Source of the DNA: Vogesella margarita
GTDB taxonomy: Bacteria > Pseudomonadota > Gammaproteobacteria > Burkholderiales > Chromobacteriaceae
DNA length: 64,000 bases
Direction: 5' to 3'
Assembly: GCF_028548475.1 (NCBI RefSeq)
Contig: NZ_JAQQLE010000012.1
Coordinates: forward strand, 1-64,000
Part shown: positions 17,138 to 27,803 of the stretch, one piece after another
How positions within the stretch are numbered: position 1 is the stretch's first letter
Layout: each line of letters starts with the position of its first letter
The notes under the pieces: generated by a model
Told to the model about the DNA's origin: nothing
Seen by the model: the letters and a program-made list of their open reading frames with translations, nothing else
Database searches by the model: none
Made by a program: the position numbers and the translations under genes

Positions 17138-17746
17138 TCATGCGCGTGCCGCCAGTACTCGCTCCACGGTGTCGACAATGGCCTGGGTCTGCGGGTCGAT
17201 CTCGATGTTGACGATATCGCCGGCCTTGCGCACGCCCATCAGCGTGCGCTGCAGCGTTTCCGGGATCAGGTGCACGCAGAAGGTGTCGCCCTGTACGTCG
17301 CCTACGGTCAGGCTGCAGCCGTCAATACCGATATAGCCCTTCTTCAGCACGTACTTCCCCAGTTCCGCCGGCAGACGAAACCACACGGTGCGGTTGTCCG
17401 GGCTGCTGATCACCTCGGTCACGGCGGCGGTGGCCATGATGTGGCCGGACATCGCGTGGCCGCCGATGTCGTCGCCGAACTTCGCCGCGCGCTCGACGTT
17501 GACCCGGTCGCCGACCTGCAGCGCACCAAGGTTGGTCAGGCGCAGGGTCTCGGCCATCAGATCGAAGCTGACCTCCTCGCCGTCGATGCGGGTGACCGTC
17601 AGGCAGCAGCCGTTGTGCGCCACCGAGGCGCCGATCTGCAGGCCGGGCAGCAGCTCGGCCGGCAGTGCCAGCCGGTGGCTGCGGAATGCGGTTTTTTCTT
17701 CGATGGCGACGATGCGCGCCATGCCTTGCACAATGCCGGTGAACAT
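17138..17746 (-). CDS. ribE: Riboflavin synthase, alpha subunit
   Basis: A 202-residue enzyme that dismutates two lumazines into riboflavin. The sequence shows the two internally repeated lumazine-binding barrels: [18 protein letters not shown] with [14 protein letters not shown] in the first half, then [18 protein letters not shown] with [14 protein letters not shown] in the second. It is first in the minus-strand operon ribE-ribBA-ribH-nusB. The spacer upstream to prfC (17747-17916) does not show a convincing FMN riboswitch. Confidence 0.95.
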   Translation of the reverse strand: MFTGIVQGMARIVAIEEKTAFRSHRLALPAELLPGLQIGASVAHNGCCLTVTRIDGEEVSFDLMAETLRLTNLGALQVGDRVNVERAAKFGDDIGGHAMSGHIMATAAVTEVISSPDNRTVWFRLPAELGKYVLKKGYIGIDGCSLTVGDVQGDTFCVHLIPETLQRTLMGVRKAGDIVNIEIDPQTQAIVDTVERVLAARA

Positions 17747-17821
17747 GGTTTTGCCTTCATTTCAGGACAAACGATCATCGATTGTACCGCGTTGCAGCGC
17801 AAAATCCGACCTCGCTGCCAG

Positions 17822-17835
17822 CAAGGTTGGCCGCA
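17822..17835 (-). repeat. Dispersed 13-mer upstream of prfC
   Basis: CAAGGTTGGCCGCA in the divergent spacer between ribE and prfC. Confidence 0.85.
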
Positions 17836-17916
17836 GGAGCGTATACCGGCGCGCAAAAGCCGGCCGAAATCCAGTACAATCGCCTGTTTTTCCGAATCTT
17901 TACCTGACGAGCATCC

Positions 17917-19527
<1,611 letters not shown>

Positions 19528-19544
19528 TGACGGGGAGTGCACTG

Positions 19545-20405
19545 ATGCCCGCCTGGCTCGTCTCGCTGTTCAATAGCTACGGTTCGGACTTCTTCCGCTC
19601 CGCGGTGCTGGTTGTGGTGCTGCTGCTGGTTTACGGCAGCATCGTGCGCACCATTGCAGCCAACCCGCGGGTGCCGGTGGATACCCGCCGCCGCTGGATG
19701 ATCAACATCCGCAACGCGATGATCATCATCGGGCTGGCCGGCTTCGTCACCATCTGGGCGCGCGAGCTGCAGACCATCGCACTGTCGATGGTGGCGTTCA
19801 CCGCGGCGCTGGTGGTGGCCACCAAGGAGCTGCTGATGTGCCTGGGCGGCGGGCTGGTGCGCTCGATGTCGGGCAGCTACGAGCTGGGCGACATCATCGA
19901 GATCGGTGCCATTCGCGGCCGGGTGATGGACATCACCATGCTTAGCACCACCGTGATCGAAATCGGCCCGCGCCACGACGCACACCAGGCCACCGGCCGC
20001 TCGCTGAACTTCCCCAACAGCCTGCTGCTGAGCCAGCCGGTGGCGCGCGAGAACTTCACCGGCGACTACGTGATGCACATCATCACCATCCCGTTGCCGT
20101 ACAGCGTGCGTCCGGCCAGGGCAGAGCGTCTGCTGCAGGAGATCGCCAACGAGGCCTGCGCGCCGCACCTGGAAGGCGCCCGCCGCCACATGGCGATGCT
20201 GGAAAGCAAGCTGCTGATGGACACGCCGTCGGTGGAACCACGCATTTCGCTGCAGCCGGCCAGCGAGAAGGAGTACCGCCTGATCGCCCGCATCGCGCTG
20301 CCGCCGCGTGAACGACAGCGCATCGAGCAGGCCATCCTGCACCGCTTCATGTTCGAGTGCTTCCCGGAAGCCGAACCGCACACGGCGGCATCCGCCGCGG
20401 ACTGA
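19545..20405 (+). CDS. Small MscS-family mechanosensitive channel
   Basis: A 286-residue inner-membrane protein. Hydrophobic helices are at about residues 14-36 (FFRSAVLVVVLLLVYGSIV), 55-75 (AMIIIGLAGFVTIWA) and 78-100. The MscS-type pore helix and beta domain follow, with SGSYELGDIIEIGAIRGRVMDI and SLNFPNSLLLSQPV. It would release solutes on membrane stretch. ATG 19545 is chosen over the upstream ATG 19524 because GGGGAG at 19532-19537 lies at ideal spacing; the upstream one overlaps the prfC stop. The TetR gene starts two bases after its stop codon. Confidence 0.82.
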   Translation: MPAWLVSLFNSYGSDFFRSAVLVVVLLLVYGSIVRTIAANPRVPVDTRRRWMINIRNAMIIIGLAGFVTIWARELQTIALSMVAFTAALVVATKELLMCLGGGLVRSMSGSYELGDIIEIGAIRGRVMDITMLSTTVIEIGPRHDAHQATGRSLNFPNSLLLSQPVARENFTGDYVMHIITIPLPYSVRPARAERLLQEIANEACAPHLEGARRHMAMLESKLLMDTPSVEPRISLQPASEKEYRLIARIALPPRERQRIEQAILHRFMFECFPEAEPHTAASAAD

Positions 20406-20407
20406 CC

Positions 20408-21055
20408 ATGCAAAAGACCCGCATCAAGACCTACGACCGCATCGTGCAGGAGAGCCTGGCCCTGTTCAACGAGCACGGCGAGCGCAGCATCACCACCAAC
20501 CACATCGCCGCCCACCTCGGCATCAGCCCCGGCAACCTGTACTACCACTTCCGCAACAAGGAAGAGATCGTCTACCAGATCTTCCTGCTCTACCGCGGCT
20601 TCATCACCGAACGGCTGGCCCTGCCGCAGGACCGGGCGATGGACGTCGCCGATCTGGTCAACTATCTGGATACCGCGTTCGAGGCGATGTGGCGCTTCCG
20701 CTTCATGTTCTACGACCTGCCGGGGCTGATGGCGCGCAACCCGCAGCTGCAGCGCGACTACCACCAGTTCGTGCACAGCGAGATGAAGGCAATCCTGGAA
20801 GGCCACTTCCGCGAGTTCATCCGCCTTGGCCTGCTGCAGATGGCGCTGGAAGACATTGAGGCGGTGTCGGTGAACATCTGGCTGGTGGTGAAGTTCTGGT
20901 TCGCCTTCGAGCAGACCGCCCGTCCCAACGAGCCAATCAACGAGGCCTCCGGCCATCGTGGCGTGCGCCAGGTGCTGGCACTGCTGAAGCCCTACGTCAG
21001 CCCCGAGTTTCTGCCGCTGTTCCAGCAGCAGCTGGTTCGCAATCTGCAGCCCTGA
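20408..21055 (+). CDS. TetR-family transcriptional regulator
   Basis: A 215-residue regulator. The N-terminal helix-turn-helix is typical: YDRIVQESLALFNEHGERSI, TTNHIAAHLGISPGNLYYHF, RNKEEIVYQIFLLY. The C-terminal ligand domain (about 70-215) is helical, and no ligand can be named. ATG 20408 is the family-like start, two bases after the MscS-like stop, so it sits at the end of a prfC-mscS-tetR transcript. Transcription then meets the perfect inverted-repeat terminator at 21075-21120. A role in controlling the channel is possible by position only. Confidence 0.85.
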   Translation: MQKTRIKTYDRIVQESLALFNEHGERSITTNHIAAHLGISPGNLYYHFRNKEEIVYQIFLLYRGFITERLALPQDRAMDVADLVNYLDTAFEAMWRFRFMFYDLPGLMARNPQLQRDYHQFVHSEMKAILEGHFREFIRLGLLQMALEDIEAVSVNIWLVVKFWFAFEQTARPNEPINEASGHRGVRQVLALLKPYVSPEFLPLFQQQLVRNLQP

Positions 21056-21074
21056 GCGGCGCGCTGGCTTCGGC

Positions 21075-21120
21075 AAAAACATTGCGGCCAACCTTGTACA
21101 AGGTTGGCCGCAATGTTTTT
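21075..21120. terminator. Bidirectional terminator built from an inverted pair of the dispersed 13-mer
   Basis: A perfect 46-base palindrome. Each arm is AAAAACATTG plus the motif, with a TA centre; A-run and T-run flank the stem. The two motif copies occupy about 21082-21096 and 21099-21113. It closes the TetR gene (+) and fruR (-). Doubling an uptake sequence to make a terminator is a known habit in Neisseria. Confidence 0.92.
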
Positions 21121-21138
21121 TGATACAGCGAAGCTGTA

Positions 21139-22119
21139 TTACTGCGGCAGGCTGCTGCCGCGCACCATCAGCTTGCCCTGCAGCACCACGATGCGCTGGC
21201 TGCGTTCCGGCTCCTCCAGCCGCTCCAGCAGCATCGCCATCGCGGTGCGGCCGATCTCGTTCACCGGCTGCTCCATCACGGTCAGGCCGTCGCCGAGCAG
21301 GTCGGTCCACACCTCGTTGTCGAAACCGACTAGCGCCACATCCTGCGGCCAGTGCAGGCCGGCGGACTTGATCGCGCGCACCGCGCCCAGCAGCAGCACG
21401 CCGTTGCTGACCAGCAGCGCCTGCGGTCGCGCCGGCTCGGCCAGCCACTGCAGTACCGCCTGCTCCGCCGCCTCCACGCTGGGTGCGACAAAACGCGCCG
21501 GCGCGGCGAGCCCGGCCTGCTGCAAGGCCTCGCTGAAACCCGCGTGGCGCTCCATGCCGGTATTGCTGGTATTGCCGAACAGGCCGCCGATGTCGCGATA
21601 GCCCTGCTGCAGCAGGTGGCCGACCAGCTGCGCGGCGGCGCGGCGGTTGTCCAGCACCACCGCATCGGTGGCGGCGTCGGCACTGACGCGGTCGATCATC
21701 ACCACCGGAAAACCCAGTGCCTGCTGGTCGATGCTGGTCACCAGCTGTCGCGTCGGTGCAAAGATCACGCCGGTGACGCGCTCTTCCTGCATCAGGCGCA
21801 GGTACATCGCCTCCTTGTCCGGGTTCTCGTCGGTGTTGCACAGGATCACGCGCATGCCGTTGCGGTAGGCTTCGTCCTCCACCGCGCGGCTGACCGCAGT
21901 AAAGAACGGGTTGCGGATATCCGACACGATCAATCCTATAGTGTCGGTGTGCTGGGAGCGTAGACGGCGCGCCGCCAGATTGGGGCGGTAGTCCAGCCTG
22001 GTCATCGCCGCCTCGACGCGCTTGCGTACCTTGTCGCTGACCGGGCCGTTACACAGCACCCTGGAGACGGTTGACGCGGAAACGCCTGCCGCTGCTGCCA
22101 CATCCTTGATCTTTGCCAC
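21139..22119 (-). CDS. fruR: LacI-family fructose operon regulator (FruR/Cra-like)
   Basis: A 326-residue regulator. The LacI helix-turn-helix and hinge are clear: MAKIKDVAAAAGVSASTVSR, YRPNLAARRLRSQHT. The periplasmic-binding-like core (about 60-326) follows. It is transcribed divergently from fruBKA, so it very likely represses that operon and responds to fructose 1-phosphate, as FruR proteins do. Two identical 10-base boxes in the shared spacer (22131-22143 and 22222-22234) are candidate operators. Whether it acts globally like enterobacterial Cra cannot be told here. Confidence 0.88.
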   Translation of the reverse strand: MAKIKDVAAAAGVSASTVSRVLCNGPVSDKVRKRVEAAMTRLDYRPNLAARRLRSQHTDTIGLIVSDIRNPFFTAVSRAVEDEAYRNGMRVILCNTDENPDKEAMYLRLMQEERVTGVIFAPTRQLVTSIDQQALGFPVVMIDRVSADAATDAVVLDNRRAAAQLVGHLLQQGYRDIGGLFGNTSNTGMERHAGFSEALQQAGLAAPARFVAPSVEAAEQAVLQWLAEPARPQALLVSNGVLLLGAVRAIKSAGLHWPQDVALVGFDNEVWTDLLGDGLTVMEQPVNEIGRTAMAMLLERLEEPERSQRIVVLQGKLMVRGSSLPQ

Positions 22120-22130
22120 TCGCCTGCTCC

Positions 22131-22143
22131 GGAATCGATTTCA
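22131..22143 (-). promoter_or_regulatory. Candidate FruR operator 1
   Basis: GGAATCGATTTCA, 12 bases upstream of the fruR start. Its reverse complement TGAAATCGATTCC resembles a LacI/FruR half-palindrome and shares TGAAATCGAT with the second box, so it could serve autoregulation. Confidence 0.55.
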
Positions 22144-22207
22144 TCAGGCCACAGATGGCCTGTCTGACAATTTTGTCGAAATGTTACCACCAATCGCGTG
22201 ACAAATA

Positions 22208-22236
22208 TTGACACAAAAAGTGGTATCGATTTCAAT
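22208..22236 (+). promoter_or_regulatory. Probable promoter of fruBKA
   Basis: A consensus -35 TTGACA at 22208-22213, 17-base spacer, then -10-like TTCAAT at 22231-22236. The second operator-like box overlaps the spacer and -10, as expected for repression. Confidence 0.65.
22222..22234 (+). promoter_or_regulatory. Candidate FruR operator 2
   Basis: GGTATCGATTTCA, matching the first box in 12 of 13 positions and lying over the fruB promoter. Confidence 0.6.
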
Positions 22237-22278
22237 TGCAGCCAGCGATACAGAAAAACACACCGGAGACAGGAAGCC

Positions 22279-24783
22279 ATGACCACCCAGATTATCCGCA
22301 ACGAGCTGATCCAGCTTGGCGCCACCGTTAGTGAAAAGACCTTTGCAATCAAGGCTGCCGGCGAGTTGCTGGCCAAGGCTGGTCGCATCGCCCCTGCCTA
22401 TATCGACAGCCTGCTGCGCCGCGAAACCGTTGCCAATACTTTCCTGGGTCATGGCGTCGCCATTCCGCACGGCATGATCGAGGATCGCCACCTGATCAAC
22501 GAAACCGGCATCGCCATCCTGCAGGTGCCGGAGGGCGTGGAGTGGAATCCTGGCCAACGCGTGCACCTGGTGATCGCCATCGCCGCGCAATCCGACGAAC
22601 ACATCGCGCTGCTGCGCCGCCTGACCCGCCTGCTGCAGGACGAGGCGCGCCTTAGTGAGCTGTTCACCACCGCCGATCCGTACGCGCTGATCAGCGCACT
22701 GGACGACAGCGCGGCTGCACCGGCTGCACCGCAAACCGCCGCCATCGACCTAAGCCTGAGCCTCAGCTGGCAGATGAACTACCCGAACGGCCTGCATGCG
22801 CGGCCGGCACGGGTGTGGACCGAACAGGCGCGCCGTTTTGCTGCCACGTTGCAGGTCCGCAACGGTAACGAGGTGGCCGACGCCAAGAACCTGATCGGCC
22901 TGCTGCAGATCGGTGCCGAGTTCGGCCACGAGCTGCACTTCTCCGCCGATGGCCCCGACGCCGCCGCCGCGCTGGACGCGCTGCTGGCGACCGCCAACCA
23001 GCTCACCGCCCAGGAAGTGGCCGATGCCGAAGCGGCGCGCAAGGCTGCCGCCAACGCCAAGCGCCAGCACTGGCAGGCGCCGGGCAAGGTGCTGGCGCTA
23101 CGTGGCATCAGCGCCAGCCCCGGGCTGGTGATCGGCCAGGCGCGGGTGATGAAGCCGCAGGCGATCCAGGTGCCGGACATCCCGGCCACGCTGGGCTACG
23201 ACGGTGATCTGCTGGAAAACGCGCTGCAGGCCACCCGCGAACAGCTGCAAATCTTGGCCGCGGACACTTCCCGCCGCCTCGGCAAGACCGAGGGCAACAT
23301 CTTCCTCGCGCAGGCCGAGCTGCTATCCGATACCGACCTGATCACCCTCACCTGCCAGCTGATGGTCGAAGGCCACGGCGTGGCCTGGGCGTGGCACGAG
23401 GCGGTGCAGCGCCTTGCCGACCGTCTGGCCGCGCTGGGCAACCCGCTGTTGGCCGCCCGCGCCACCGACCTGCGCGACGTTGGCCGCCGCGTGCTGGCAC
23501 GCCTGGCGCCGGACCTGAACCTGCTCGACAACAGCAAGACCCAGAGCAATAACGAAGTGCTGATCGCCAACGACCTGGCCCCGTCCGACACCGCCACGCT
23601 GGACCCGAAACAGACGCTGGCGCTGGTTACAGCCCAGGGCGGCCCGACCTCGCACACCGCCATTCTGGCGCGCACGCTGGACCTGCCGGCCGTGGTCGCC
23701 GCCGGCGCCGCGGTGCTGGACATCCAGGACGGCGCCACGCTGATCGTCGATGGTGACAGCGGCACCATCTACCTCAACGCCAGCGACGAGGACCTCGCCA
23801 GCGCGAAGCAGTGGCAACAGGCGCAGCGCGACAAGCAGCAGCAGGCCGCCAGCGCCGCGCAGCAGCCGGCCGTCACCGCCGACGGCGCACGCCGGATCGA
23901 GGTTGCGGCCAACGTCAACCGTCCGGAGCAGGTCGCCGCCGCGCTGCAGGCCGGGGCCGAGGGTGTCGGCCTGATGCGTACCGAGTTCCTGTTCCTGGAG
24001 CGCGACGACGCGCCGGACGAGGAAGAGCAGTACCAGACCTACCGCGGCATGCTCAGTGCCCTGGACGGCAAGCCACTGGTGATCCGCACGCTGGACATCG
24101 GCGGCGACAAGCAGGTGCCCTACCTCAACCTGCCGCACGAGGAAAACCCCTTCCTCGGTGTGCGCGGCGTGCGCCTGCTGCTGCGCCGTCCGGACCTGCT
24201 GCTGCCGCAACTGCGCGCGCTGTACCGCGCCGCCAGCCATGGCCCGCTGTCCATCATGTTCCCGATGGTCAGCACCCTCGCAGAGGTCAAGGCGCTGCGC
24301 GCGCAGTGCGAACAGGTACGCGCCGCCCTGAATGCGCCGGTGGTGCCACTTGGCATCATGGTGGAAGTGCCGGCCGCGGCGACGATGGCCGACCGGCTCG
24401 CCGAGCATGTCGACTTCTTCTCGGTCGGCACCAACGACCTGACGCAGTACGTGCTGGCGATCGACCGTCAGCACCCGGAGCTGGCGGCGGAAGCCGACAG
24501 CCTGCACCCGGCGGTGCTGCGCCTGATCGCACAGACCGTGGCCGGTGCCGATGCCCACGGCCGCTGGGTGGGCGTCTGCGGCGGCATGGCCGGCGATCCG
24601 CTGGGCGCGGCCATCCTCACCGGCCTCGGTGTGACCGAGCTGTCGATGAGCCCGCGCGACATCCCGGGCGCCAAGGCCAGCATCCGTGCGGCCAACCTTG
24701 CCGAGCTGCAGCAGCTGGCGCAGCGTGCCCTCAATTGCGACAGCGCCGCTGAAGTGCGCGCGCTGACCGGAGCCACAGCATGA
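22279..24783 (+). CDS. fruB: Fructose PTS multiphosphoryl transfer protein (EIIA-HPr-EI)
   Basis: An 834-residue fusion of three PTS modules. EIIA-Fru occupies about 1-145, with the phospho-His64 in GVAIPHGM. HPr occupies about 155-245, with His173 in NGLHARPAR. Enzyme I occupies about 270-834, with active His459 in GGPTSHTAILAR, and its PEP-binding barrel contains MRTEFLFLERD and CGGMAGDP. It passes phosphate from PEP to FruA without the general PTS proteins. ATG 22279 has AGGAAG upstream and matches the family start. It overlaps fruK by four bases (ATGA), so translation is coupled. Confidence 0.96.
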   Translation: MTTQIIRNELIQLGATVSEKTFAIKAAGELLAKAGRIAPAYIDSLLRRETVANTFLGHGVAIPHGMIEDRHLINETGIAILQVPEGVEWNPGQRVHLVIAIAAQSDEHIALLRRLTRLLQDEARLSELFTTADPYALISALDDSAAAPAAPQTAAIDLSLSLSWQMNYPNGLHARPARVWTEQARRFAATLQVRNGNEVADAKNLIGLLQIGAEFGHELHFSADGPDAAAALDALLATANQLTAQEVADAEAARKAAANAKRQHWQAPGKVLALRGISASPGLVIGQARVMKPQAIQVPDIPATLGYDGDLLENALQATREQLQILAADTSRRLGKTEGNIFLAQAELLSDTDLITLTCQLMVEGHGVAWAWHEAVQRLADRLAALGNPLLAARATDLRDVGRRVLARLAPDLNLLDNSKTQSNNEVLIANDLAPSDTATLDPKQTLALVTAQGGPTSHTAILARTLDLPAVVAAGAAVLDIQDGATLIVDGDSGTIYLNASDEDLASAKQWQQAQRDKQQQAASAAQQPAVTADGARRIEVAANVNRPEQVAAALQAGAEGVGLMRTEFLFLERDDAPDEEEQYQTYRGMLSALDGKPLVIRTLDIGGDKQVPYLNLPHEENPFLGVRGVRLLLRRPDLLLPQLRALYRAASHGPLSIMFPMVSTLAEVKALRAQCEQVRAALNAPVVPLGIMVEVPAAATMADRLAEHVDFFSVGTNDLTQYVLAIDRQHPELAAEADSLHPAVLRLIAQTVAGADAHGRWVGVCGGMAGDPLGAAILTGLGVTELSMSPRDIPGAKASIRAANLAELQQLAQRALNCDSAAEVRALTGATA
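24687..24699 (+). repeat. Dispersed 13-mer inside fruB
   Basis: TGCGGCCAACCTT, read in frame as RAANL near the C-terminus. Confidence 0.85.
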
Positions 24784-25739
24784 GCACAACGGTCATCACC
24801 GTGACACTGAATCCGGCCATCGACCAGACCGTCACGCTGGACGCGCTGCGCCCCGGCGCGGTCAATATCGCCGGCATGGTGCACGTCAACGCCGGCGGCA
24901 AGGGCGTCAACGTCGCCAGCTGCCTCGCCGACTGGGGCGTGCCGGTAATCGCCAGCGGTCTGCTCGGTCGCGACAACGCCGCGCCGTTCGAGAACCTGTT
25001 TGCCGACAAGGGCATCCGTGACGCCTTCATCCGCGTCGCCGGCAGCACCCGCACCAACATCAAGCTGGTCGACCGCAGCACGCTGGACACCACCGACATC
25101 AACCTGCCGGGCATGACCGCCAACGAAGAAGCGCTCGACCGCCTGCAATTGCTGCTGGACGAGCAGGCCGACGCCGACCGCTACGTGGTGCTGGCCGGCA
25201 GCCTGCCCGCCGGCATCGCCGACGACAGCTGGGCGCAATTCTGCCGCCAGCTGCGCAGCCTCGGCGCCCGCGTGCTGCTCGACAGCAGCGGCACCGCGCT
25301 GCAGCAGGCGCTGGCACTGCCGGCCGACGAGCTGCCGTGGCTGATCAAACCCAACCAGCACGAACTGGAACAGTATCTTGGCCGCACGCTGGCCAGCCGT
25401 GACGAGCTGGTCGCCGCCGCCCGCGAGTTGCAACAGCGCGGCATCGCCGTGGTGGTGGTGTCGCTGGGCAGCGACGGCGCCCTGCTCTGCTGCGACGAGG
25501 GCTGCTGGTTTGCAGAGCCGCTGACGCTCAGCGGCATCCATAGCAGTGTCGGCGCCGGCGACGCACTGGTCGCCGGCCTGGTGGCGGCGCTCACGGCCCA
25601 GCTGGCATGGCCTGAAGTGCTGCGTACCGGCATGGCCTTTGCCGCCGCCAAGCTGGGACAGTTCGGCCCCAACCTGCCGCCGCGACAGGAGGTCTGCCAG
25701 CTGGCGGAGCGTATCCAGGTCAACCGCATCACCGATTAA
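24780..25739 (+). CDS. fruK: 1-phosphofructokinase
   Basis: A 319-residue PfkB-type sugar kinase that phosphorylates fructose 1-phosphate to the 1,6-bisphosphate. Signatures are TLNPAIDQTVTLDALRPGAV at the N-terminus, the first PfkB box near NAGGKGVNVASCLADWG, and the ATP/anion-hole motif SSVGAGDALVAGLVAAL with its catalytic Asp. It is the middle gene of fruBKA, starting in the ATGA overlap with fruB. fruA follows after 53 bases with its own strong ribosome binding site. Confidence 0.95.
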   Translation: MSTTVITVTLNPAIDQTVTLDALRPGAVNIAGMVHVNAGGKGVNVASCLADWGVPVIASGLLGRDNAAPFENLFADKGIRDAFIRVAGSTRTNIKLVDRSTLDTTDINLPGMTANEEALDRLQLLLDEQADADRYVVLAGSLPAGIADDSWAQFCRQLRSLGARVLLDSSGTALQQALALPADELPWLIKPNQHELEQYLGRTLASRDELVAAARELQQRGIAVVVVSLGSDGALLCCDEGCWFAEPLTLSGIHSSVGAGDALVAGLVAALTAQLAWPEVLRTGMAFAAAKLGQFGPNLPPRQEVCQLAERIQVNRITD

Positions 25740-25792
25740 GCAGCGCGTACGTCACATAAGCCGATCCGGCACACACAAAGAGGAGATCCACC

Positions 25793-27493
25793 ATGTCCAC
25801 CATTCTGGCCATCATTGCCTGCCCGCAGCGGGTGGCGCAGGGCCAACTCGCCGCCGAGGCGCTACGCAAGGCCGCCACCCAGGCCGGCCACCAGATCAGC
25901 ATCGAAATCCGTAATGCGCAGGGCGTGCAGGGGCTGCTGGACGGCAACCGCATCGCCAGCGCCGACGCGGCAGTGGTCATTGCCGAGGGCGACGCCGATC
26001 TGGCCCGCCTGGGCGGCAAGCCGGCCCATCAGGCGAGCCTGGAAGCGGTACTGGCCGACGCCGCTGCGGTGATCGGCAAGGCGCTGGGCGCGCACGCGCC
26101 GGCAACCACGCTGCGCATCGTCGCCATCACTTCCTGCCCGACCGGTATCGCGCACACCTTCATGGCGGCCGAAGGCCTGACCCAGAGTGCGCAGCAGCTG
26201 GGCCACCAGATCAAGGTCGAGACCCAGGGCTCGGTCGGCTCGCAGAATGCGCTGACCGCCGAGGACATCGCCGCAGCCGACCTGGTGGTCATCGCCGCCG
26301 ATACCCAGGTCGACCTGTCGCGTTTCGACGGCAAGCGCGTGTTCAGTAGCGGCACCAAGGCCGCCATCAATGACGGCCAGGCGCTGATCAAGCGCGCGCA
26401 GGTCGAGGCCAAGACGCACGCCGCCAACGGCAAGGCCGCCGCCAGCGCTGCTGCCAACGTTGCCACCACGTCGGAACGCAGCGGCGCCTACAAGCACCTG
26501 ATGACCGGCGTGTCCTTCATGCTGCCTTTCGTGGTGACCGGCGGCCTGCTGATCGCGCTCGGCTTCGCGCTGGGCGGCATCTACGTTTACGAGGACGCGT
26601 TCAAGGGCACGCTGGGCTGGACGCTGTTCACCATCGGCGCCAAGGCTTCCTTCGCCCTGATGGTGCCGATCCTGGCCGGCTACATCGCCTACTCCATCGC
26701 CGACCGCCCCGGCATCGCACCGGGCATGGCCGGCGGCATGATCGCCGGCTCCATCGGTTCCGGCTTCCTCGGCGGCATCGTCGCCGGCTTCATCGCCGGC
26801 TACGCGGTGAAATACCTGAACGAGAAGATCCAGCTCGGCCGCAACTTCGACGGCCTGAAGCCGGTGCTGATCCTGCCGCTGTTGGGCACCACCATCGTCG
26901 GCCTGCTGATGTACTACGTGCTGGGCCAGCCGGTGGCGGTGGCGCTGGGCGTGGTCACCGACTGGCTGAAGGGCTTGCAGGGCTCCAGCGCGCTGGCGCT
27001 GGGCATGATCCTGGGCGGCATGATGGCGTTCGACATGGGCGGCCCGATCAACAAGGCGGCCTACACCTTCTCTACCGGCCTGCTCGCAAGCCAGGTGTAC
27101 GGCCCGATGGCCGCGGTGATGGCGGCCGGTATGACCCCGCCGCTGGGCATCGCGCTGGCCGCGCTGCTGTTCAAGAACCGTTTCTCCGCCGACGAGCGCG
27201 AAGGCGCCAAGGCTGCCGGCGTGCTGGGTATCTCCTTCATCACCGAAGGCGCGATCCCGTTTGCCGCCAAGGACCCGCTGCGCGTGATCCCGGCGCTGGT
27301 GGCCGGCTCGGCGCTGGCCGGTGCGATCTCGATGGCATCGGGTTGCGAACTGCGCGTGCCGCACGGTGGCGTGTTCGTGCTGCCGATCCCGAACGCGGTG
27401 ACCAACCTCGGCATGTACCTGGTGGCGCTGGCGGCCGGTACCGCGCTGACCGCCGTGCTGCTGGGCGTGCTCAAGAAGGCCCGCGCCGACTGA
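25793..27493 (+). CDS. fruA: Fructose-specific PTS EIIBC transporter
   Basis: A 566-residue membrane permease. It has a duplicated N-terminal EIIB: a B' domain (about 1-100, [20 protein letters not shown]) and the active EIIB (about 105-205) with Cys115 in [14 protein letters not shown]. From about 230 on, the EIIC domain has 8-10 hydrophobic helices ([40 protein letters not shown]) and the substrate-site motif [14 protein letters not shown]. It imports fructose as fructose 1-phosphate using phosphate from FruB. AAAGAGGAG lies before the ATG. A terminator follows at 27537-27570. Confidence 0.96.
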   Translation: MSTILAIIACPQRVAQGQLAAEALRKAATQAGHQISIEIRNAQGVQGLLDGNRIASADAAVVIAEGDADLARLGGKPAHQASLEAVLADAAAVIGKALGAHAPATTLRIVAITSCPTGIAHTFMAAEGLTQSAQQLGHQIKVETQGSVGSQNALTAEDIAAADLVVIAADTQVDLSRFDGKRVFSSGTKAAINDGQALIKRAQVEAKTHAANGKAAASAAANVATTSERSGAYKHLMTGVSFMLPFVVTGGLLIALGFALGGIYVYEDAFKGTLGWTLFTIGAKASFALMVPILAGYIAYSIADRPGIAPGMAGGMIAGSIGSGFLGGIVAGFIAGYAVKYLNEKIQLGRNFDGLKPVLILPLLGTTIVGLLMYYVLGQPVAVALGVVTDWLKGLQGSSALALGMILGGMMAFDMGGPINKAAYTFSTGLLASQVYGPMAAVMAAGMTPPLGIALAALLFKNRFSADEREGAKAAGVLGISFITEGAIPFAAKDPLRVIPALVAGSALAGAISMASGCELRVPHGGVFVLPIPNAVTNLGMYLVALAAGTALTAVLLGVLKKARAD

Positions 27494-27536
27494 GCATCCT
27501 GTAACGATTACTCTCCCTTGCTTGCGTGTTGCAGCC

Positions 27537-27570
27537 GGGCTGACCGCCATAGCGGTCAGCCCGTTATTTT
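27537..27570 (+). terminator. Rho-independent terminator of fruBKA
   Basis: GGGCTGACCGC-CATA-GCGGTCAGCCC followed by GTTATTTTTT. Confidence 0.92.
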
Positions 27571-27803
27571 TTGGCTATGCTCCAGACAGAACCCGCCCTG
27601 CCGGCACGGTCAGCGCTGGCGGCAGCAAGACCGGCACAACAGAAAACTATGACCTGCCTGTTTAAGAACGCATAATTGGCACCATATGGCATGGATTGCC
27701 ATCCCAGATCCGGCTGCAGACCCACCTGTTCATGCCTGCAGCAGCCACCCACCACTGGTGCGCACTACCCCGCGTGCCGTAACCACGCCACAGGAGATCC
27801 TGC
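27571..27803. other. Spacer before folE
   Basis: A 233-base gap between the fru terminator and folE. A CATAAT at 27671-27676 could be a -10 box, but no good -35 is seen. No ORF or RNA element is supported. Confidence 0.4.

Noticed and set aside
15313-17211. 632-codon plus-strand ORF across nusB-ribH-ribBA
   Set aside because: Antisense to three certain genes, with shadow-type amino-acid composition.
17747-17916. FMN riboswitch before ribE
   Set aside because: No RFN-type conserved segments could be recognised on the minus strand.
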